Origin: an uncultured Selenomonas sp.
GTDB lineage: Bacteria; Bacillota; Negativicutes; Selenomonadales; Selenomonadaceae
Length of the DNA stretch: 64,000 nucleotides
Assembly: GCA_947167105.1 (NCBI GenBank)
Contig: CAMVGU010000009.1
Location: 1 to 64,000, forward strand
Reading direction: 5' to 3'
The translations under genes were made by a program, and so were the position numbers. The notes under the pieces were generated by a model, which did not search any database, had not been told where the DNA came from, and saw only the letters and a program-made list of their open reading frames with translations. This document shows positions 59,606-64,000 of this stretch, one piece after another. Each line of letters begins with the position of its first letter. The stretch's first letter is position 1.

Positions 59606-59646
59606 ATTATAACGCCATTGTTCAATCTGAACAACAGCGTTATAAT
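59606..59646. promoter_or_regulatory. 41-bp palindrome with two face-to-face promoters
   Basis: Arms ATTATAACGCCATTGTTCA and TGAACAACAGCGTTATAAT (19 bp, two mismatches) separated by ATC. Each arm ends in TATAAT: plus strand TTGTTC-17-TATAAT for pncB, and minus strand TTGTTC-17-TATAAT for the NifH-like gene. The left arm is identical, inverted, to 1272-1290. It is both a likely promoter pair and a member of a repeat family; a repressor could bind the palindrome. Confidence 0.72.
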
Positions 59647-59698
59647 ATTGGCAGTTAATTTTGCTTTTCCAGTCCAGTCAGGAGAGAGGGAATCCGCT

Positions 59699-61156
59699 AT
59701 GACCCAGTTTGATAAGCGCAATATCACGATGATGATGGATTTTTATGAGATGACGATGGCGAATGGCTATTTTGCCGACCATGACACGGAGACAAAGGTT
59801 GTTTTCGATGTATTCTACCGACAGAACCCGGATGAGGGCGGCTTCGCTATCTTCGCTGGGCTGGAGCAGGTTATAGAATATGTGGAGAATATGCGTTTTT
59901 CAGACGCAGATGTGGAGTATTTCCGGGAGCAGAATCTCTTTTCGGAGGAGTTTCTGGCTTATTTGAAGGACTTCCGCTTCCATGGGGATATCTACGCCAT
60001 GCCGGAAGGTACTATCATGTACCCCAATGAGCCAATCCTGACCGTGGTGGGCTCTTTGATTGACGCGCAACTGGTGGAGACGGCCATTCTGGCCCAGATC
60101 AATCATCAATCACTTATTGCTACGAAGGCACGCCGCATCGTGAGGGCGGCAGCCGGCCGGGCGGTGTCTGATTTCGGTGCCCGTCGCGCCCATAATATGG
60201 ATGCGGCGACTTATGGCGCGCGGGCGGCATATCTCGGCGGCGTGGCGGGTACGGCCACGGTATCTGCGGGCCAGGCTTTTGGTATCCCCGTCAGTGGTAC
60301 CATGGCTCATAGCTGGGTGATGTTCTACGGCGACGAATATGAAGCCTTCAAGCATTACGCGGAAAACTATCCCGATGCAACGGTCTTGCTTGTTGATACT
60401 TATGATGTTATCCACTCCGGCATCCCGAATGCTATTCGTGTCGCCAGGGAAGTGCTGGAGCCCATGGGCAAGCGCTTGAAAGGCATTCGTATTGATTCCG
60501 GCGACCTGGCCTACCTTTCTAAGCGGGTGCGTAAGATGCTGGATGCGGAGGGGCTTCAGGACTGTAAGATTGTCGTGTCGAATTCCCTCGACGAATTCAC
60601 GATTGCTTCCCTCCTGAACCAGGGGGCTTGCATTGACAGCTTCGGCGTAGGTGAGCGCCTGATTACCGCCAAGTCCGAGCCGGTTTTTGGCGCGGTCTAC
60701 AAGCTGGCGGCTGTTGGTGAGCACGATAGATTTTCCCCGCGCATCAAGGTATCGGAAAATGTGGAGAAAATCACGAATCCCGGCTTAAAGGATCTGTATC
60801 GCATCTATGACAGCTCCGGCCACGCAGTGGCGGATATGCTGGCTATTTGCGGCGAGGAAGTTGATTTTTCCAAGCCCTTCCGTTATGTGGACCCCCGCAA
60901 GCCATGGAAGAATCGGCAATTTGAAGGCTTTACGGCAAAAAATATCCGCAGGCTTTATGTGCAGGACGGCAAAAGGACGGAAGAACTGCCTACGCTGTCG
61001 GAGTTGCGGGATTATGTGAAGCATCAGTTGGAGCATGAAATCTGGGAAGAGGAGCAGCGTTTCGAGAATCCTCACCGCCATTATTTGGATATGACGCCTG
61101 ACTATTATGAGATGAAGATGGATCTCCTGTCGGAGACACGCAAGCAGCATGGCTGA
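59699..61156 (+). CDS. pncB: Nicotinate phosphoribosyltransferase
   Basis: Makes nicotinate mononucleotide from nicotinate and PRPP in NAD salvage. The 485-aa protein has MMMDFYEMTMANGYF near the start, the NMDAATYGARAAYLGGVAGT block, SGTMAHSWV with the active-site His, and DTYDVIHSGIPNAI and RIDSGDLAYLS loops of the type II PRTase fold. ATG at 59699 follows GAGAGAGGGA; a longer frame overlaps the palindromic promoter. aroE overlaps its end. Confidence 0.95.
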   Translation: MTQFDKRNITMMMDFYEMTMANGYFADHDTETKVVFDVFYRQNPDEGGFAIFAGLEQVIEYVENMRFSDADVEYFREQNLFSEEFLAYLKDFRFHGDIYAMPEGTIMYPNEPILTVVGSLIDAQLVETAILAQINHQSLIATKARRIVRAAAGRAVSDFGARRAHNMDAATYGARAAYLGGVAGTATVSAGQAFGIPVSGTMAHSWVMFYGDEYEAFKHYAENYPDATVLLVDTYDVIHSGIPNAIRVAREVLEPMGKRLKGIRIDSGDLAYLSKRVRKMLDAEGLQDCKIVVSNSLDEFTIASLLNQGACIDSFGVGERLITAKSEPVFGAVYKLAAVGEHDRFSPRIKVSENVEKITNPGLKDLYRIYDSSGHAVADMLAICGEEVDFSKPFRYVDPRKPWKNRQFEGFTAKNIRRLYVQDGKRTEELPTLSELRDYVKHQLEHEIWEEEQRFENPHRHYLDMTPDYYEMKMDLLSETRKQHG

Positions 61157-61166
61157 GGTGATGGGT

Positions 61167-62021
61167 ATGATAACCGGCAAGACAAAAAATCTGGGGGTGA
61201 TGGGCTGGCCCATAGCCCATTCCCTTTCGCCAGGGATGCAACAGGCGGCCATTGCCGCAGCAGGTGCAGATTACAGTTACATCGCCATGCCTGTCCGGCC
61301 GGAGCGGCTGGCAGAAGCTGTCGCAGGATTGCGGGCCGTAGAGTTTTGCGGCTGGAACGTGACCATTCCCCATAAGCAGGCCATCATGGCCTTGCTGGAT
61401 GAAATTGATGGGGATGCCCAGGCCATCGGCGCGGTGAATACTGTGGTGAATGAAGACGGACATTTAAAAGGCTACAATACGGATGTAACTGGCTTCCTGC
61501 TGCCGCTGAAAGAGCGAGGCTTGGAACTTGCGGGGCGGGAGGCTGCCGTGCTCGGGGCGGGAGGAGCCGCGCGGGCGGTGCTTTACGGCCTGCTGAAGTC
61601 GGGCATGAGGAAAATCCATGTAGGCGTGCGCAATCCTGCCAAGGCGCAGGCTTTAGCTGACAGCCTGGCGGCCTATGGCAAGATACTGGTCTATGAGTGG
61701 AACAGTGAGGACTTTAAGGCAGTAATCCCTGGGGTATCCCTGCTGGTAAATACGACACCTCTGGGCATGGCTCCCAAGGTGGAGGAGGCTCCTCCAGTGG
61801 ACTGGGGACGAGTCAGGCAGGGAATTTTTGTCTACGATATCATATATACGCCTGCAGAGACGCGTTTTTTGGCAGAGGCACGGGCGCATGGCTGCCTCAC
61901 CCAGAACGGCGAGCGCATGTTAGCCGGGCAGGGCGCTGAGGCATTTCGCCTCTGGACGGGTATCAAGGCGGATGTGGGCTGCATGTGCGAGGCGCTGCGC
62001 ATGGCATTGACGAAGGGATGA
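61167..62021 (+). CDS. aroE: Shikimate dehydrogenase
   Basis: NADPH enzyme that reduces 3-dehydroshikimate in the aromatic pathway. The 284-aa protein has VMGWPIAHSLSPGMQQAA, the catalytic GWNVTIPHKQA motif (Lys and Asp), GYNTDVTGF and the Rossmann VLGAGGAARAV loop; the product ends LRMALTKG. ATG at 61167 is preferred with GAGGTGAT before it; an in-frame ATG at 61149 would overlap pncB by 8 bases, so coupling is possible. Second aromatic gene in the window after aroH. Confidence 0.93.
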   Translation: MITGKTKNLGVMGWPIAHSLSPGMQQAAIAAAGADYSYIAMPVRPERLAEAVAGLRAVEFCGWNVTIPHKQAIMALLDEIDGDAQAIGAVNTVVNEDGHLKGYNTDVTGFLLPLKERGLELAGREAAVLGAGGAARAVLYGLLKSGMRKIHVGVRNPAKAQALADSLAAYGKILVYEWNSEDFKAVIPGVSLLVNTTPLGMAPKVEEAPPVDWGRVRQGIFVYDIIYTPAETRFLAEARAHGCLTQNGERMLAGQGAEAFRLWTGIKADVGCMCEALRMALTKG

Positions 62022-62033
62022 GGCTGGTTTTCT

Positions 62034-62918
62034 ATGTATCGTAGTTTAGATGAGGCCATTAAGGATATTTGGGGACAGGATGCCGCAATCCAAAGCAGGG
62101 AATCTGTCTCCGGCGGCGATATTAACGATTCTTATCATCTGCTGTTGTCAAGTGGGGATGATGCCTTTCTAAAGGTCAATACCAAGGCAACAGATGCTTT
62201 TTTCACGGCAGAGGCACATGGTCTCAGGGCAATGGGAGAAGCGGGAGCCAGTGTGCCAAGGGTACTTGCCTGCGGCACACTGGCAGATGGCGCAAAATTC
62301 CTGCTGCTTAGCTACGAAAAAAGCAATCATCCATCGGCAGATTATGGGACTTTACTCGGGCAAATGCTGGCTAATATGCATCGCGCAAATACGGAACATT
62401 TGACCAAAGGCGGAGCCTTTGGTTTTTTCGAGAATAATTTTATCGGAGCCACTTGCCAGGTCAATACGCCTGAATCATGCTGGGTAGATTTTTTTCGAGA
62501 CAAGCGACTTCTTGTGCAGATGAAACTGGCGGAGCCTTATTTTGACAAGGAGGATAGGCGGCTCTGCCAGAAACTTTTGGACAGGCTGTCCGACTTCCTG
62601 CTCGAGCCGGACTTTCCCTCGTTGCTCCATGGTGATTTATGGGGCGGAAATGTAATGCCGGACATGTACGGCAAACCGATGCTGATTGATCCTGCGACTT
62701 ACATAGGTCACCACGAAGCAGACCTCGCCATGACCGAACTTTTCGGAGGGTTTGCACCAAGGTTTTACGATGTATATCACGAGATAATTCCCAAGGAATC
62801 TGGATACAGCGACAGACGGGATATTTACAATCTGTACCATTTGCTCAATCATCTCAATCTTTTTGGCGGCTCCTATCTGTCCTCGGTAAGAAGGATTTTG
62901 AAACATTATGTAGGGTGA
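62034..62918 (+). CDS. Fructosamine kinase-family protein
   Basis: A 294-aa kinase of the fructosamine/ketosamine-3-kinase family, choline-kinase-like fold. ATP site marks: VSGGDINDSYHL and the LKVN lysine; catalytic loop LLHGDLWGGNV and metal DPATYIGHHEADLAM, then TELFGGF. Such enzymes phosphorylate sugars bound to protein lysines (deglycation). The convergent phosphatase gene is 1 nt away; in some bacteria these enzymes are paired. Ribulosamine or erythrulosamine may be the substrate; not proven. Confidence 0.9.
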   Translation: MYRSLDEAIKDIWGQDAAIQSRESVSGGDINDSYHLLLSSGDDAFLKVNTKATDAFFTAEAHGLRAMGEAGASVPRVLACGTLADGAKFLLLSYEKSNHPSADYGTLLGQMLANMHRANTEHLTKGGAFGFFENNFIGATCQVNTPESCWVDFFRDKRLLVQMKLAEPYFDKEDRRLCQKLLDRLSDFLLEPDFPSLLHGDLWGGNVMPDMYGKPMLIDPATYIGHHEADLAMTELFGGFAPRFYDVYHEIIPKESGYSDRRDIYNLYHLLNHLNLFGGSYLSSVRRILKHYVG

Positions 62919-62919
62919 G

Positions 62920-63375
62920 TTAATCTTTTCTCAGCTTATTCAGCAGTGCTGTGCAGCCTTTTTCAATATCACGGTAGGTAGCGTCAAAATCGTCTGTATA
63001 CCACGGATCGGCAACCTCTCTGTTTTCGCCTGCAATCTCCATCAGCAGATGTACCTTGCCGTGGGGATCGCCCTTGGTCAAGCGTTCCAAATCGCGCATA
63101 TTTTCCCTGTCCATGCCGATGATGAGGTCATAACTTTCATAATCGGCATAGGTGATTTGCCTGGCCTTTCTTGGAGTGAAGGGTATACCCACTTCCCGCA
63201 GTTTGTTTTTGGTTCCGTAGTAAGTGTCGGAGCCTAGTTCATCCCTGCGGCAAGCCTTCGAGTCTACTGTAATTGCATTTTCTAAACCGGCACGATGTAC
63301 CATGTCCTTCATAACAAATTCGGCCATAGGTGAACGGCAAATATTGCCGTGGCAAACGAAAAGTATCTTAGTCAT
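62920..63375 (-). CDS. Low-molecular-weight protein tyrosine phosphatase
   Basis: A 151-aa phosphatase with the CxxxxxRS P-loop CHGNICRS (Cys8, Arg14) at the N-terminus, a Ser-Lys-Ala segment and the general-acid Asp in DPWYTDDF. The fold is that of LMW-PTP. Substrates may be tyrosine-phosphorylated proteins or sugar-phosphate-amine adducts made by the neighbouring kinase. AAGGAGAAT site before ATG on the minus strand. Stops of the two genes are one base apart. Confidence 0.93.
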   Translation of the reverse strand: MTKILFVCHGNICRSPMAEFVMKDMVHRAGLENAITVDSKACRRDELGSDTYYGTKNKLREVGIPFTPRKARQITYADYESYDLIIGMDRENMRDLERLTKGDPHGKVHLLMEIAGENREVADPWYTDDFDATYRDIEKGCTALLNKLRKD

Positions 63376-63782
63376 AGCGATTCTCCTTCCAGATATGCTC
63401 CGATACGCCGTGAAATGCCGCGTTATGTCGACCTCGCCAGAGGCATATCTGAATTGTCGGAAAGTGTAGAAGTGGCATAATAGGGCAAATCAGGGCATAT
63501 TAAGTCCCTCAAAAGTAGTAAAAACGTAGTAGGAATGGGGGTGTTTTACTACTCTCGCAAGCCCCTGAAAATGTCGGCGGCAAACGTACACTTTCCTTAT
63601 CATAGCATGGGAGGACGGGAAACTCAACATTATGGACGGGATACCGAAAGCAAAAGAGGAAACAGCCTACCATGCGGCGAATTGTACATGGGGAAAAGTT
63701 TCGTTCGGAATCACAAATGCGTTATCCGTCATCCTGGAGTTAAGCATTGACTCAATGACGGCTGTGAAAGCGGGGCTAGGGC
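63376..63782. other. 407-bp intergenic region with nested inverted repeats
   Basis: No convincing gene. It holds a 9-bp inverted repeat CAGATATGC (63390-63398) and GCATATCTG (63443-63451), a 10-bp pair GGAAAGTGTA (63459-63468) and TACACTTTCC (63587-63596), and between the latter a hairpin AGTAGTAAAAAC/GTTTTACTACT (63515-63553, one bulge). A small open frame from 63632 to beyond 63783 overlaps the next gene in another frame. This may be the edge of an accessory island: a recombination site or a regulatory zone. Confidence 0.5.
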
Positions 63783-64000
63783 GTGAGGTCATACGAAGAA
63801 TTGCAACAGGAAATTCAACGGCTTTCTGCCGAAAATCTTCGACTGAAAGGTTTACTCACGGCCCATGGCATATCATGGCAATCGGAATGCGCGTCGCTCC
63901 CGCCTGTGGACATTGCCATGGAGAAGGAACGTCGCGTTGCGCTGTTCATGAGGCTGTTCTGCGCCAGGAAGGATTTCTATGCCGAAAGATGGGAGGGCAG
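63783..64000 (+). CDS. TOTE conflict-system primase-domain protein, N-terminus only (cut by window)
   Basis: The first 72 codons read VRSYEELQQEIQRLSAEN, then LRLKGLLTAHGI, a linker, and EKERRVALFMRLFCARKD followed by FYAERWEG. The Glu/Leu-rich coiled start and the (K)ALFxxLFxxRxDxYAxRWE block match the entry of TOTE conflict-system proteins, which carry an archaeo-eukaryotic primase (AEP) domain and often a DEAD/DEAH helicase and nuclease parts further on. Those parts, if present, are outside the window. GTG at 63783 is the first start after an in-frame TAG; the ribosome site is weak (AGGG). Function inferred from the family: defence or element-to-element conflict. Confidence 0.72.
   Translation, partial: MRSYEELQQEIQRLSAENLRLKGLLTAHGISWQSECASLPPVDIAMEKERRVALFMRLFCARKDFYAERWEG

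Overview
The window looks like chromosomal DNA of a Negativicutes bacterium, most likely a relative of Selenomonas (Selenomonadaceae). This is inferred from gene content and moderately high G+C coding sequence with strong Shine-Dalgarno sites and frequent TTG/GTG starts. Pointers are a Firmicutes-type str/S10/spc ribosomal cluster, zinc-type S14, RNase Y-YmdB-SpoVS, a CIRCE heat-shock operator, AhbA/AhbB and a YbxF-type L7Ae protein. No species is proven.

Layout. 1-270: the last bases of a 23S rRNA, a 5S rRNA and the rrn terminator. 300-9290: lgt, an AdoMet-decarboxylase-like gene, ileS, a CsoR-type repressor, an Hpt protein, leuA and a CBS-DRTGG pyrophosphatase; the lgt downstream gap is packed with small palindromic repeats. 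9300-14970: pcrA, ligA and an orphan GspE/PilB-like ATPase. 14980-19230: a Tat-exported phosphoesterase and a TVP38-like membrane protein on the minus strand, separated by a 159-bp MITE, then a permease and a secreted glucosaminidase. 19250-25210: a YbiT-like ABC-F protein, ubiB-like kinase, aroH and tkt.

25310-41690 is the translation supercluster: L7Ae-rpsL-rpsG-fusA-tuf, then a structured leader and rpsJ through secY, adk and infA. The map and rpmJ-rpsM-rpsK-rpsD-rpoA-rplQ genes that often follow are not here: infA ends in a strong terminator and rny follows with its own promoter. 41740-47060 carries rny, an unknown gene, ymdB, spoVS, a PHP phosphoesterase and an NTPase-Asp23 fusion. 47100-51760 holds htpG under CIRCE control, an AI-2E transporter, a P-loop kinase and a zinc-ribbon membrane protein. 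51870-58790: siroheme decarboxylase pair ahbA-ahbB, miaB, mutS and mutL. 58820-63380: an orphan NifH-like protein divergent from pncB over a 41-bp palindrome, then aroE, a fructosamine-kinase-like gene and a low-molecular-weight phosphatase.

The right edge (63380-64000) changes character: inverted repeats and hairpins lead into the first 72 codons of a protein resembling the N-terminus of TOTE conflict-system primase/helicase proteins. This is the best candidate for an accessory defence or conflict system, but it is cut by the window. Other leads are the AdoMet decarboxylase homologue with the self-cleavage serine changed to glycine, the shared palindromic repeat/promoter family, the MITE placed at a stop codon, and the separated ribosomal alpha operon.
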